Part shown: positions 12,494 to 24,835 of the stretch, one piece after another
How the letters are laid out: the number at the start of each line of letters is the position of its first letter
Numbering within the stretch: the first letter of the stretch is position 1
Made by a program: the position numbers and the translations under genes
Notes under the pieces: generated by a model
Databases searched by the model: none
Told to the model about the DNA's origin: nothing
The model's input: the letters and a program-made list of their open reading frames with translations, nothing else
Source: Dipteronia dyeriana
Lineage: Eukaryota > Streptophyta > Magnoliopsida > Sapindales > Sapindaceae
Direction of reading: 5' to 3'
DNA length: 64,000 bases
Assembly (NCBI GenBank): GCA_032871835.1
Contig: CM065299.1
Location: 82,713,652-82,777,651 of the forward strand

Positions 12494-13805
12494 ATTAAAA
12501 GAGATGAACCCACATGTCATTATGCTAAGATTTCACCCATAGTTTCAACTAGGTCCAATGGACTTGAAAGGTCTATAGGGACTCAAATCCCTTTTGATAT
12601 GATTCGGATTGACCCCTTGTAGGGAACTCAAGCAAAGATAGCGACCTTGCATTGCAATAAGCAAAAATTTGTTCAATTTTATGCTCTTTAATTAATTGAT
12701 TAAGTATCTTGGGTGCATATATAATTATATGACTTTTTATTCAATAAGTGTGCCCTTGTCTTATTTGAAATGCATGCCTCATTTGTGTTCAAACATGCAT
12801 TTTTGGACTAGAAAAATTGATTGGGAAGTACATTTGATTGACCTAAAAATTATCTTCATGTTCATGTGAACTTGTTTGTGACATGCTTAAATATTATGCA
12901 TGAATTATGTGTGTGAAATTGTGTGGAGAAGCAATTGACAATGCTAAGTCAAATAAGGACCTTTTGTCCATTCAATTAATAAGGACATCTCATCCAACTT
13001 AGTCTTGTCTCTCTTCTTAATGGATGAACAAGACAGCAACCAATAAAGATTTCATATCCAATCAATCAATAAGGATTTTGTATCCATGTCTTGGTTGATC
13101 ATTAAGGATTGAAACAATTGCTTATGTATGCTTAAAATGTTTCTAAAAGCTATTTCTTGTTTTTAATGACAAAAGCGTGCAAATTGGTTTGACTTCTTTT
13201 GGAACCCCTTTTGATATTTGCTTTGCCAAATACCATGCTTTTGAAAGTTGATGTTCCATGTATTTCTTTAAAGGCAATTATTTCACACATGTTTTTAATA
13301 ATCAAACTCAGTTGCTCTTCGCTCTCACTTAATTAAATTACATAAAGTTGTTGTATATGATTATGCATTTAAATTGCAAATATCTCTCTTTGCTAAAGTG
13401 ACCCAGTTGCGGAATACTCATTTGCCTATCTTGTGACAAAAACAGGGAGTAGTGTCGGATTTAGGGGGAGTTGAAAATGGCATGATTTAAGGGGAGATTG
13501 ATCTATTGAGAGGGAGTTGACCTACTTAGGGGGAGCTTTGCTATTGAATTGTTGATTGCATGTTGCTTGTTTATATTATATGCAAATTGTTCTTGTTATT
13601 TATTTACTTGATCACCTCACATACACTTGTCTTGGAAAGTGTAGTTACTTTGCTTTGTAGGGATGGTCATTCTACAAGAGATAGAAGATTTGAAGATCCA
13701 GACTTAGGTTTCTCTTTGTAATGTAGAATGTGTTTGTTGACCCCTTGTTATTTAGTTTGTTTATTGGTGAGGATGAATTGTGAGTGGTGGTTTTGTCATG
13801 AAATA
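12494..13805 (+). other. Non-coding interior of element D
   Basis: AT-rich, with no domain on either strand. GGGAGT/GGGGGAG words at 13445-13535 resemble the 3' non-coding region of Sire-like copia elements. This is where pol should be; none is left. Confidence 0.65.
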
Positions 13806-13819
13806 GCCAAAGGGAGAGA
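13806..13819 (+). promoter_or_regulatory. Polypurine tract of element D
   Basis: GCCAAAGGGAGAGA, immediately upstream of the LTR start TGTAAGTTCC at 13821. It primes plus-strand DNA synthesis. Confidence 0.7.
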
Positions 13820-13820
13820 T

Positions 13821-16800
13821 TGTAAGTTCCTCGGTTTTTGATTGGCTTATTTCGATTGACAAACCACATTTAGGGATAAACATGTAAGGGTCTTTGTTCG
13901 TGACTCAAGCTTTAAAGGTATATCACTTGCTTAACTTTCTTTGAAAAGGTTTTATTTGCTCGCACTCACATGTTATGCATTTGTATTGACATGCATTATG
14001 TGTTGCCACACACACTCACTCGCATTTGGTTTGTTATGCATGTGTGCTTCATTGTTATCTATATGTATTCATAGTGTGGTTTTGTGTGTGTTCATGCTTA
14101 CACGGTGGTGTGCTAGTCTTAGCGCATTGAGTGACCATTTGAGAAGTCTCATTCTTCTCTTGGTTTTGGTGTTTGGTCACATGATTGTTTCCATGAGTTT
14201 AGGCACTCTTGTTGATGTCCAAATCTGACATTTGGTCACTCATTTAACCATAACTCTTTATACATACATCTAAATCATGTTTTGTTAATTGGAGTAGAAA
14301 GTAGACTTCTATACCTTTCCAACGGTATATTATATGAAAGGTTTGGATGTCGTTTGTTCTTTTATTTGGTAGCTCTAATCTGGAGCTGTTATGCTATCAC
14401 GATTTTTCCCGAGAGATTAGTGACCTCAGGGCGACCTGACTTCCAAGTCATTTTTTCAAGCATATTTTGGCACCCAAACCCGAGAGAAAAGCGACCTTGA
14501 AGCAACCTATCATCCAATTCACCCTAAGGTCACTTCTGATGTGCGGAAATCATTATTTTCTCTCCCAAAACGACATAGTTTGATTTGGACTCTATATATA
14601 CATCATCTTCTTCCCCTAATCAGGCCTAGAGCTCTGAAAATGTATCCTTAGAGAGAGAAAGTAATTTCTAGTGAGGGAGAGCTCCCAAGAACTCATTTTG
14701 ACTAAACCAACCTTCAATCCATGAGCATCTAGCATCTTCTTACATCTTCCAAGCATGGATTCCTCTTGTTTTAATTGACTAGGTAATCTCTACATGCCCC
14801 AGAACTTGTTGTTTCATTACTAGGACATGTTTGCCTAGGAATAACATTTATTTCTTATTGAATGTATGCTTTTATGTTTAATTGCATTTATCACATGTTT
14901 GGTTTGTTGATTGTTGGTTGAGATGTTTGTTTGTGATAGCTAGTATTTAGGATGATTTTACCCTTATAGCTAAATCTCTATGCTTTGCATTTAGATATTG
15001 TTTATGTCCAACTGATTGCATTTGTTGATTGCACTGATTGTTCTTTGTCATTGTTTATGACAACTTTTGTTGATTGGCTTTTGTTTGATAACTAGATATT
15101 AGTTTAAAGTTCCCTATAAACGTGTGTCTAATAACCTAGAGGAGGTGGATGAATAGGTTTTTAATCAAGTCAATTACCAATTTTTCTTGATTAGTCAATA
15201 TTCAAAATTCACCCAATAAAACAAACATACAACATCAAGTGTAAAGTGCGAAAATATAAACAACACAAGATGTATATGTGGAAACCCTCCAAATTGGAAA
15301 AACCAAGGGCCCTTAAGTGAGCCACTCTCGACCGCTACAAATCCACTATATGAGTAAAGGTTACACCCTCAAGTGATTCTCGGACTCTCACCATCAACAA
15401 CCTCAGACTATGGACACCGACATTCACCACTCTTGGTTCATTCCCTAGTGATATCCTCTAATACACTACTCATGGAGTGAACACCTTCTACTCTGCCCCT
15501 CGGGCCTTTTACATCGAATACCCCGACCAATTGCTTGCCAACCTACCCTTGGTTGCAAGACTTGAATTACTTGTGCAACTTCACCTAGAAGCCATAAAAC
15601 TTTGACTCATTGAAGAGAATTAAAAGTCTAATTGTGAACATGTAAATGATGCTTAATGCAAATTATGTTAGACAATGCAAAATGCTCAAGTAGGAGTTTG
15701 TATAAACAAATCCAAGTTGTCAAATGTCTAAATGCAATGCAAAAAGACTTAGCAAGATGTTATCAATAACAACAATCCTAGCTGTCACAAACAATCACAA
15801 TGAATCAACAAATATGCTTACAATGTATTCAACATATACTTAGCATATATTCATGTGATTGAGACAAAGCATTTAGCCATACAATAAATGCAAGTCTTAG
15901 ACCAGTGTCTATCAATAACAAACTCAATTAGTTGTATAGAGATTTTCTAACAAACTAATTGTCACATAAACATTCAAAAGCTTAACAAGTTGATTAATGA
16001 ACAATCTATCAACCTAGTCAACAATAAATCACACAAGAATTTTTATGACCTAGATTTTAGGCAAAAATAACCTAATCAATTAAGCTATCAAAATACAAAC
16101 CCAATCATGTCATCATTCAACAATAATATGCATTCAAAAATGATTTCTATAAATCCTATGCAACAAAAACGAACTCATGGAGTTTAAGAACAATAATCAA
16201 AGATAAAAGTTTGTTCTTACTTACCAAGTCATGAATGATGAAGACCCATGTCTAAAGATGATCAGTAATGCATGAAGGGTGATGGATTTTGGGTTTGGAG
16301 AGTTAAGGAACCACTCTTGGAGCTTCTCTCTCAAGGGAAATATTTTCTCTCACTAAAAATGGGTTCTTAGGGCTCTAAAGAGGCAAGGAAGAAGAAGAGA
16401 ACATATATGTAAAAGCCCTAGACAAAACTGCATCGTTTTGGACTTGGGAAAAAAAGTCCCGTCACGATCGCTATGTATACCGTGGCCTAGGCAAGTGTCC
16501 ATGCCACAGTCTATGCAGCATGGCATGGCTGGACAAGACCGTTGCCTAGGCATGTGCATCAAAAGCGGTCTAGACCGCGGTACACGCCTGACAGCACAAC
16601 AACTTGATCTTTGAGCGACCCAAAACATGACAAAACGACATCCAAACCTTTCGTATAATATACTGTTGGAAAGGTATGGTAGTCTAATTTCTACTCCATT
16701 TATAAAACATGATTTGGATATCTGTAGAAAAAAGTTATGGTCAATTGAGTGAACAAAGGTCAGAAACGGACAACAACAAAGTTGCCCCATTTTTGTGGTT

Positions 16801-18009
16801 ACTTTGGAGATTTCAAAACCAATCCAAACGATCTTGAAATATTATGAATAATATACCGTTGGAAAGTTATGGGTGTCTAGTTTGTACATAAATTTTTAAA
16901 ACTCATTTTGAATCCTTTTATAAAAAGATATGGTCACAAGACCATACAAAGGTCAGTTTTGAAAAACATTTAAATCATTGAAATACACTCTTTTGAAACT
17001 AGACACCTTACTCCATATAAAAAAACCAGGAGAAGAATGAGACCTTCTCATATGTTCACTCAATACGATAAAACAAGCACACCATCGTGCAAGCGTGAAC
17101 ACAACATAATACCACACTTAAATCTATAAATGAAGGGCAAGTGTGATTGTGAAGAGATGCACACATATAAACAATAACAACACAAATGCAAGATCAACAA
17201 AGCATGCATGAGATGTGTGTGTGCACCTAAAATCTCCAAGAGGCAAAGTCTAGTGAATATACATTTTGCTCTTGAATTCATGGAGATGCTTGGAAGCTTG
17301 CCAATGAGGACCTAAGCTACCCATTACACAATCATTCCCAATGTAGTGTGGTTTGTCATGAAATAAGCCAATCATAAAATCAAGGTCTTTACATTAGTCT
17401 CGCATAGCTATATCTAGTTAGGTCTTCCTGCACTTGCATTTAGACATTGATATCTTGGGATTGCATTTATTGACATCTCTGAATTCATAGATAAGCATTT
17501 AGTGTAGCCTAGCACTACTTGCATGTTTGAATATTTCATCATATTCACTTAGGTTGTTTTGACTCTTCATTGAGGTTAAGTCTTGTGACTACGATGTGTA
17601 GTGCTCAAGCAAGTAAAGTCTTGCAACCAAGGTTGGGTTGGCAAGCAATGATCAAGAATCACTATTACGGCCCATTGGGTAGTAGTGGTGGGTAAGTGGG
17701 TTAGTAACCTTGAAGTGTGACTAAGTGGTCAACTTAGGTTGTAAACATCATTACAATAATGGATTTGAGGATCGTATGTGGCTAGAAGGATAGCATGTGG
17801 TTTTTTCCGTGTCGAAGGGTTTCCAAGTATATATCGTGTGTCGTTTATTATTTTATGCATAATTAGTTTTATTGAATGCTTTATAATTTGGGGTAATATT
17901 TGAAATATTGATTAATCGAAAAGTTGGTAATTGATTCGATTAAAACCTATTCACCCCCCCCCCCCCCCCCTCTAGGTATAGACATACACAGTTTTTTAGG
18001 GAATTTTCA
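13821..18009 (+). repeat. 3' LTR of element D, split by an inverted solo LTR
   Basis: The LTR proper is 13821-15103 plus 17399-18009, about 1.9 kb. It begins TGTAAGTTCC and ends TAGGGAATTTTCA. It contains CCTATTCAC, 17 Cs (17954-17970) and TCTAGG near its end; the 5' LTR remnant has only a short C stretch there. The interrupting segment is the reverse complement of the same LTR family. Confidence 0.83.
15104..17393 (-). mobile_element. Inverted solo LTR of the element D family
   Basis: Read on the minus strand it begins TGTAAAGACC and ends TAGGGAACTTTAA, and it aligns with the surrounding LTR: the TTGATTGGCTTATTTC block near the start, the CCTTTCCAACGGTATA block, and CCTCTAGG near the end. 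Both sides carry TTAGT (15099-15103 and 17394-17398), a 5-bp target-site duplication. The length is about 2290 bp against 1.9 kb for the host LTR, so the copies differ by indels. No internal region is present. Confidence 0.85.
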
Positions 18010-18504
18010 CTGAGCGTGATATTTTTTGATCTCAGTAGCCCCGACCACATTCAGTTCAGTGTCATAAGCACTCTGAAGATCAAGAGAGAAGAGAATCTGA
18101 GAGGCACAATGCTCTTCTTCAACATCGTTCTCATTAACCACTTGCCTCCCAATCTGAATGTTGCTTGGAATATGTTTGCTAATCGTGCAACCACTTTGAT
18201 GATTTCCCATCCTAGATCGTAAAGGTACCCTATAACGATCAGAAATGGAAAACTCAAAACTGAAGGAAGATTCAGAGCTAGGGCTAAAAGGAACACCAGG
18301 GTAAAGCCCAGAAACATCAACAATCAAAAAATAAGGCTGGTCAGGGGGTGATTCCCCCAATAATTTATAAATACACAAGACTAAATAAATGTCTCCATGC
18401 TCAAGGGCGTCAAAAGCGATAACAAAAAGATGATGTTGTGTAACAGGATCCATGGAAACTGACATTAAAAGCTGACACAGAAAACTGGAGAAGAGCTTCA
18501 ACAA
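18010..18504 (-). pseudogene. Antisense ORF of element B, N-terminal part
   Basis: Continuation of the aORF of B beyond element D. From 18504 the minus frame reads MDPVTQHHLFVIAFDALEHG then DIYLVLCIYKLLGE, matching the start of the aORF of A at 6661. The right junction with D falls at 18009/18010, where the text matches A near 6232. Confidence 0.72.
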
Positions 18505-19016
18505 AGAATGAATAATGGATCTCTACATAAGTGAACAAGAAGACGGAAGCAAGCCTTGATATTTTCCTTTTGTAAGGGTAGCGAGAAAATAGCCCTGTCA
18601 GTTTAAATAAACCGCTTAATGATCAAAGGCATGAAAGCCTAAGGTTTGGCAATGCATGAAGATTAAAAAATAGGGACGTTCGATGACATAAACGGTGTAT
18701 CGGATAATCAGCAGGTCGTATCTCATAAATGCCAATAGATATACCAAACAATAGGACACGTGTCACGAAGAAAATAGATCAAGCCGTCAGAGTTTCAAAA
18801 CATCACAGTCATAGGGATTTCTTGTGAAAATACAAATTGCACATACATGGTTGCCATTAAAACACGTCATAAATGCTGTGAATTGATTAAGAATTATTAT
18901 TCTTGCATTAATGAGGCATTAATGAAGGAAATGATGAGAAAATATTCTGAGGTACAGTGATTAAAATAATGTTGCCATAATGAATTCTACTCGGTAAAAA
19001 TATTTTAAGGGGGTAT
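18505..19016 (+). other. Spacer and polypurine tract of element B
   Basis: Matches 6662-7165 of element A. It ends with TTTTAAGGGGG (19003-19013) and then the LTR. No gene seen. Confidence 0.75.
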
Positions 19017-19904
19017 TGTTATATGCATATTTTATTAAATGTACACGTCACTGACAGATAAGACAGCCTCCCAAGAAAATTGTTGCCAGATACTTATCCA
19101 GGCTGGCATCTGAAAAACACCATCGGCGGTATCGTCTAGACATGAGAACCTAAGTAAGGCCGAATATAAATACTCGGCACATTCAGCTTTACACGGGACA
19201 CAATATGAAGCCCGAGTAAAGAAGTTATCGAGAAATATGTGATCCACATAAGTAAATAAGCCCAAAGAAGGAATCTAGAATCACACTCCAATATGGAAAC
19301 ATCCTTATTTCATTCCCCCGTATCAGAGAAGAAAAGAATTTAAAAGTTTCTAGAAGGATAAAACACCAAACAGGAAACGAGTCCAAATCAAGCAATAACT
19401 ACTCTTCTAGAAGATTACACTTTAATTAGGAAATAAGTCCTAAACAGACTATGCAACTAGAATCCTACGAAGATTCAAACTTGATCCACAAGATCTCTGA
19501 AACAGGAAAGAAGATAAGACGATTTCAACAAGCAACCAGTTATAATTAAACACTATCACCGCACCGTATATGTTACAAGGATTATGGTTCTATGCACATA
19601 TAAAATAGAGTCATAATCTCACTGTAAAAGAACAAGAACACACAGAATAGAGAACAGAAAGAAATCACCAAGAAATAAAGGCAAAGAGATCGAGAGGTGT
19701 AATTTATCATTCAATAGTGGATTTGACTTGGTTGTGCATTCAACCACCCGTGGATGTTTCTTCGATCAACCGAGTTTTACAACGTATACTCGTGTCGTAA
19801 CAATGTCAATTGCATTCTCTTTCTCTTTCTCTTTCTCTTTTAACATGTCATAATCAAACCAAACATTGTTGACTTTCTTGACTATCAAGAAATCAATGTC
19901 AACA
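19017..19904 (+). mobile_element. 3' LTR of Tat element B
   Basis: About 888 bp, TGTTATATGC to ATGTCAACA, parallel to LTR A (7166-8066). A TATA box (TATAAAATA) lies at 19599-19607 and a CT-rich microsatellite (CTTTCTCTTT repeats) at 19811-19841. Directly to the right, copia reverse transcriptase begins in the middle of its coding sequence, so B was inserted into element C. Confidence 0.85.
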
Positions 19905-20440
19905 AAACTTATGGTACCACTGACTGGAAGCTTGCTTGAGTCTATAGATGGATTTTGTCAATTTGCAAACCATATTATTTGGGTCTCCCGACTTAAAGCT
20001 TTATGGTTGCACCATATAAATAGTTTCATCAATGTCACCATTGAGAAACGCCGTCTTGAGATCCATTTGATGAAGCTCAAGGTCAAAATGTGCAACAAGT
20101 TTCATGATTGTCCTAAAAGAGTCTTTCATTGAAACCAGTGAGAAAGTCTCTTTAAAGTCAATCCCTTCCTTTTGGAAAAATCCTTTTGGAAAAATCCTTT
20201 TGGAGCCTTATACCTCTCCACATTACCTTTCGAATCCCTTTTGGTTTTAAATATCAATTTACAACCAATGGGTTTCACACTTTCTGATAATAGGACAAGT
20301 TCTGAAACCTTATTGTCTTGTATGGACTTATTCTCCTCATTCATGGCATCAATCCACTTTTGAGAGTTGGAAACTTGCACAGCTTGATGGAAGTTGATTG
20401 GATCATTTTTTATCATTCCAATGTCTTCCTCATGTTCCTA
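19905..20440 (-). pseudogene. Copia reverse transcriptase, N-terminal part (element C)
   Basis: On the minus strand: DPINFHQAVQVSNSQKWIDA, then the VKPIGCKLIFKTKRDSKGN block typical of copia reverse transcriptase, then TAFLNGDIDETIYM and IYGLKQASSQWY. The text stops at 19905, where LTR B abuts. An 18-bp tandem duplication (CCTTTTGGAAAAAT units, about 20167-20200) disrupts the frame, and other stops are present. Confidence 0.85.
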
Positions 20441-20779
20441 GAGAAACATGAAAAAATCGTCCGAAATAACATTTCTCTTTTCTCTAGTGGATCGCCTTAA
20501 TGACACTGGTTCTTGAGGTTGTTGAGTTTGTTCCTCAGGAACAATTACCTCATCTTAAATATGGGTTGTTCAACATTTTCTTGTTGAGGATCCAGATTCG
20601 CTTTTTGATCAATGACAGGTATAGAAACCTGCACATTGTCAAAAGCGATAATAGGAATCGAAACCGATTCTTCCTCAAAGACAATGTCTCTAACCTTATT
20701 TCTCCCCCCAAATTCAACATCCTCAAAAAATATCGCAGTTCCCATTTCAAAAATTGACCTAAGTGTGGGATCATAAAAC

Positions 20780-21516
20780 TTATATCACTTAGATCGCTCA
20801 GAGTAGCCAATGAAGTAGTTGCTCACGGTTTTAGAGTCCAATTTCTTTTCATGTGGCTTGTAAGGCCTTAACTCAGCTGGACATCCTCATATGTGAAAAT
20901 GTATTAGACTAGGCTTTTTTATCATCCAAAGCTCATAAGGCATTTTTACAGTTGCTTTAGTTGGCACTCTGTTCAGAGTATAAGCTACTGTTTTGAGTGC
21001 TTCTCCCCAGAGTGACTCTAGTAATGAGGAATGACAAATCATACTTCTTACCATATCCTTAAAAGTCTGGTTTCATCTTTCAGCTACACCATTCATGCTA
21101 GGTGATCCTGGCATGGTGTATTGTGGAACGATTCCACATTCCTCTAGGAATTTAGCAAACGGTCATGGAAGTTGTTCACCTGAACTATCATATCTACCAT
21201 AGTATTCACCGCCACAGTCAGACCTGACACTCTTTATTCTTTTGTTGAGTTGGTTCTCAACTTCAGCTTTAAATGTTTTGAACACGTCCAAAGACTGTGA
21301 TTTCTCATGAATAAGAAATATGTACCTATAAAAAGATTAATCATCTATGAATGATATGAATTATTGTTGGCCATTTCAGGAAGCTGTATGGAATGGTCCA
21401 CAGATGTCTGTGTATATCATTTCTAAGACGTCTGTAGTTTTGTTGGCACCTAATTTCTTTATTTTGGTTTATTTTCCCTTGATGCAATCAACACAAACAT
21501 CAAAGTCTGTAAATTC
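20780..21516 (-). pseudogene. Copia integrase core (element C)
   Basis: Minus-strand reading with several stops: VCVDCIKGK (zinc-finger end), TDICGPF (first catalytic Asp), SDCGGEYYGRYD (second Asp), PSMNGVAER (catalytic Glu), [10 protein letters not shown]. It continues the protease/pre-integrase segment at 24002 after removal of the nested solo LTR. Confidence 0.83.
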
Positions 21517-21521
21517 AAGGG

Positions 21522-23996
21522 TGAAGGGAAAAATGGGTTCAAAACGCAACGGAAGCGTGATAAAAACGAAAATTAGAGTTTGCGTATAAATAAAAAAAAA
21601 TTCCCTTTTATACAACGAGAACCTTAACCCTAGATTAATTGATGTAAATAAAAGTATCGTACCTTTTTCGCATGACGATTGAACAAGCGCCGAATTGATT
21701 CCGCAAGAACTTTCAATCCAATCACGAACATGAATCACCTAGGAGTGTGGGCTCCCTTTCTTTAAATTGTATTCTTGAGGATGAAGACAAAGCAAAAATC
21801 TTTTCCTTATTAGTTACAAATATCCTCCAAGAAAAAAATCCAAGAACATCCGGTCACTTGTGAATTATCAATCAATTTGATTGAAACTCGCGTGATCCTT
21901 GATTCGATGTTGTACACAAAACCCTTTTGATGTAAAGGATATTAGTATACTATCAAATACAAAAGCGTTCCCCTTTTTTCTCTACTTGGCCGAATTCCCA
22001 CACTATTGCTTAGAGATGATCGAATTTTGTCTAGAGTAACATCAGATTTTTCTCCCTCAAAATTCCTATGATGACCAAATTCTTCTCTTAGAAAAATTAG
22101 CTTGCCCGAATTCACCTCTAATTGCACTTAGTCTTGACCGAAATTCCCTTACACATATATATAGGATCATAAATCCTTTCCTAAGAAGGATTTACTTGGT
22201 TGGCAAGAATCCTTTCCTTAGGTGGATTTATTTGGTAGTTAAGAATCCTTATCTAAAAGGAAATCTAACTTCTCATGAAAACATATGTGTTGACCGAATT
22301 TTAGTCTTTGATGTAGATTAGGAGAGTTTATTCTTTCCTAAGAAGGATTACTTGATGGACAAGAATCATATCCTTAGGTAGATTAACTTAGTGGTTATGA
22401 ATCCTTTTCAAAGAATAATTCTATCACTAAGTAGTTTTACTTGGTGACCAAGAATCCTTTTCCAAAAAGAATTCTTTCATACACCAAGACTCCTAATCCA
22501 ACTCAATAGTGTATTTGTAACCATATTAAAGACTTCCTAATTTGATTAGATAAATAATTCCTTTTATTTATCTACTTATCAAATATAGTCTTTAACATTA
22601 ACTATACTACCAACAAAAGTATAGTTTTAGGAGACCATCTCCTATTAGGAAAAAGATTTTGACTTTTAATTAAATAATTAATTAATCAACAAATTAATTA
22701 ATTTCCATTTAATTAAATAATAAAATAAAAATAATATATTTAAGCTATTCTCAATAGGCTTTGCTGCCCATACCAAATATAAGGGCTATATATTATTTTT
22801 CTTATTTTATTAAAACCATTGGACCTTAATAAAAAGTCCACATGTGAACTAGACATATTCTTACAAAAAGAAACAAGTTCACATGCCTTAATACAATTCT
22901 AGATGGACCCCTAAATTGGTCCGATAAAATATATCAAGTGATCCATGCAAGTTCGTGTGGATTGGGGATCTTGGCGGGTAATCTAAATTTAAGCTCCAAT
23001 AGACACAACCCAATCACAATCAACAAATGATTCACTTAGGTCCAATCTATTTAATTTTAGTTCATTCCACTAAAGAACTAAAATTGAACTCTTAAAAAAA
23101 GATAGAATAAGTTGATATTCTCATTCATACCCTAGACAACCTTATTGGAGAAAGTGTATCCTCGTGAAGAATACCAGTAATCGCCAAGAGCTCATAGACC
23201 GCCTATAGCTCTCCAAGTTGCCATATTTACACATATGACCACATTTTGAACTTGGATATTTTGACTTGTCCAGAAGCCATGTTTCAATAGACACTATTGA
23301 AAATTTAACGTTAAGATGTAATATCCAATACCTCAAAACATCCATATGATGGTATTCTACTCTCATTCAATAAATTGAGCCACGATGTCCATATCTATAA
23401 ATGAAGTCCTCTATCGATTAACAAATGAATATCACCAAACTATCGAGGATAGACTATGCTAAATAATCATACTCATTGATAGCTCAAATGATAACACTTG
23501 CAACCATAAGTCCATCATTTATCTCAGGATTGAGATAGACTCTCCGATTGTCTTCAAATGAAAACTTGTATCCATTGACGGTTCTAGATAAAGTATTTCA
23601 TTTTGATCATATTCAATGCACCCAGTGCACTAGATTCTTTTGCCCAAAGACACCACACTTTGATGATTTTAAACTCATCATAACACATTTGATCCCACTC
23701 AAATGCTAGTAAAAGAATCTACAACTTTGACAAGATAAAGGCGCCCAACCTTCTATCTTAAGTTGTGAATATTATTCAAGACTAACTAAAGAATCATGTC
23801 TACCTCATACGTATCTAGATGTATGAACAATTCTTCTTTTCTCATAGTCTTTTAACCTTATGATTATTTACTTTTGACAATTATAATAATTATACTATAA
23901 ATGCTATAAGATTTGTTAAACTAGAAATCACTTTATTCATATGAAAAGATTGTTAATTACAATATTACACTCTTGCTATCGAGCATAATCCTAACA
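21522..23996 (-). mobile_element. Solo LTR inside element C
   Basis: A 2475-bp insertion with TG...CA ends and the 5-bp duplication AAGGG on both sides (21517-21521 and 23997-24001). Removing it joins the codons for ILDSL and EFTDFDVC in frame. The minus strand is favoured because a TATA-like CCTATATATATGTG lies near 22165 and the minus-strand start reads TGTTAGGATTATGC. It has no coding capacity, PBS or internal region. Confidence 0.85.
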
Positions 23997-24001
23997 AAGG
24001 G

Positions 24002-24835
24002 AATCTAAAATCTCATCAGACACAAGTCGCTCAACTCTAGTTTTAGAGATGTGACATAAGCGTTTGTGCCATAATGTGGCTGAATTTTCTTTATTTAGTT
24101 TGTGTTTAGTACCTCGTGATTCCACATGCAAGGGTTCATTATAAGAAACGATTGTATCAAGCAAATATAAGTTGTCATATACACATAGAGAACCGGTTCC
24201 AACATTGGAATTTATAGATAAACTGAATTGATTGTTTCCAAATGAACAATAATAACCAGACTTATCCAATAAAGAAACTGAAACCAAATTCCACCTAAAA
24301 GACGGTACAATAAAAGTATCTGATAAATCCAAATAATAACCAGTTTCTAATAACAACCTAAAATGCCATATCACCTCCACGTATACCAACATGTCATCAC
24401 CCATAAAGATGTGTCTTTCAGCATCATTTGGCTTTCGGTAGTTCAGGAAACCCTGCATAGAAACACTGATGTGAGTAGTAGCACCAAAATCTAACCGCCA
24501 CATGTTTCTAGGTACTGAAGCTAAATTTACCTTAGAACATACCAAACTAAGGAACGTACCTTTCTTTGCACGCCAAGCTTGATACTTGGTACAATCCTTC
24601 TTCACATGTCCAAGCTTGTGGTAAAAGAAATAATCCTCTTTGTCCTGTTGTTGTTTCTTTTGAGTTGGACCCTTAGCAGCTTCATTATTCTTTCTCTTTT
24701 TGCCCTTATCCTTAGAGGTGCTAGCCAAATGAGCACTTTTGATCCTGTCTTGCTTCAGTCTCTCTTCCTCTTGCACACAGTAAGAAATGAGCTCATTAAG
24801 AGTCAATTTCTCCTTTTGACAATTGTAACTTAAAT
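24002..24835 (-). pseudogene. Copia gag end, protease and pre-integrase domain (element C)
   Basis: Minus-strand reading open over 271 codons from 24806. It contains a Gag end (LTLNELISYCVQEEERLKQ), a zinc-knuckle remnant in which YFFYHKLGHVKKDC has lost its first two Cys, the protease site as DFGATTHI, where copia proteases have DSGA, and GAG-pre-integrase (ATLWHKRLCHIS, about 24070-24030). It ends at the solo-LTR junction. The frame extends upstream to about 24835; beyond that the Gag homology stops abruptly, so most of gag is deleted. Confidence 0.87.

Larger units (their letters stand above)
10064..18009 (+). mobile_element. Element D: gag-only, copia-derived LTR element lacking pol
   Basis: Order: remnant of the 5' LTR (10064-10226), PBS (10228-10240), gag (10345-12493), non-coding interior (12494-13805), polypurine tract (13806-13819), 3' LTR from 13821 to 18009 split by an inverted solo LTR (15104-17393). 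No protease, integrase, reverse transcriptase or RNase H is seen. Gag type and GGGGGAG words in the interior resemble Sire-like copia elements. Long LTRs, gag and no pol fit the published class of non-autonomous TR-GAG elements (Chaparro and co-workers). No target-site duplication flanks the element because its left end is deleted. Confidence 0.75.

Noticed and set aside
17954..17970. Poly(C) as an assembly gap filler
   Set aside because: It sits at a fixed word of the LTR, and a related G run is at 63589; the length may still be inexact.
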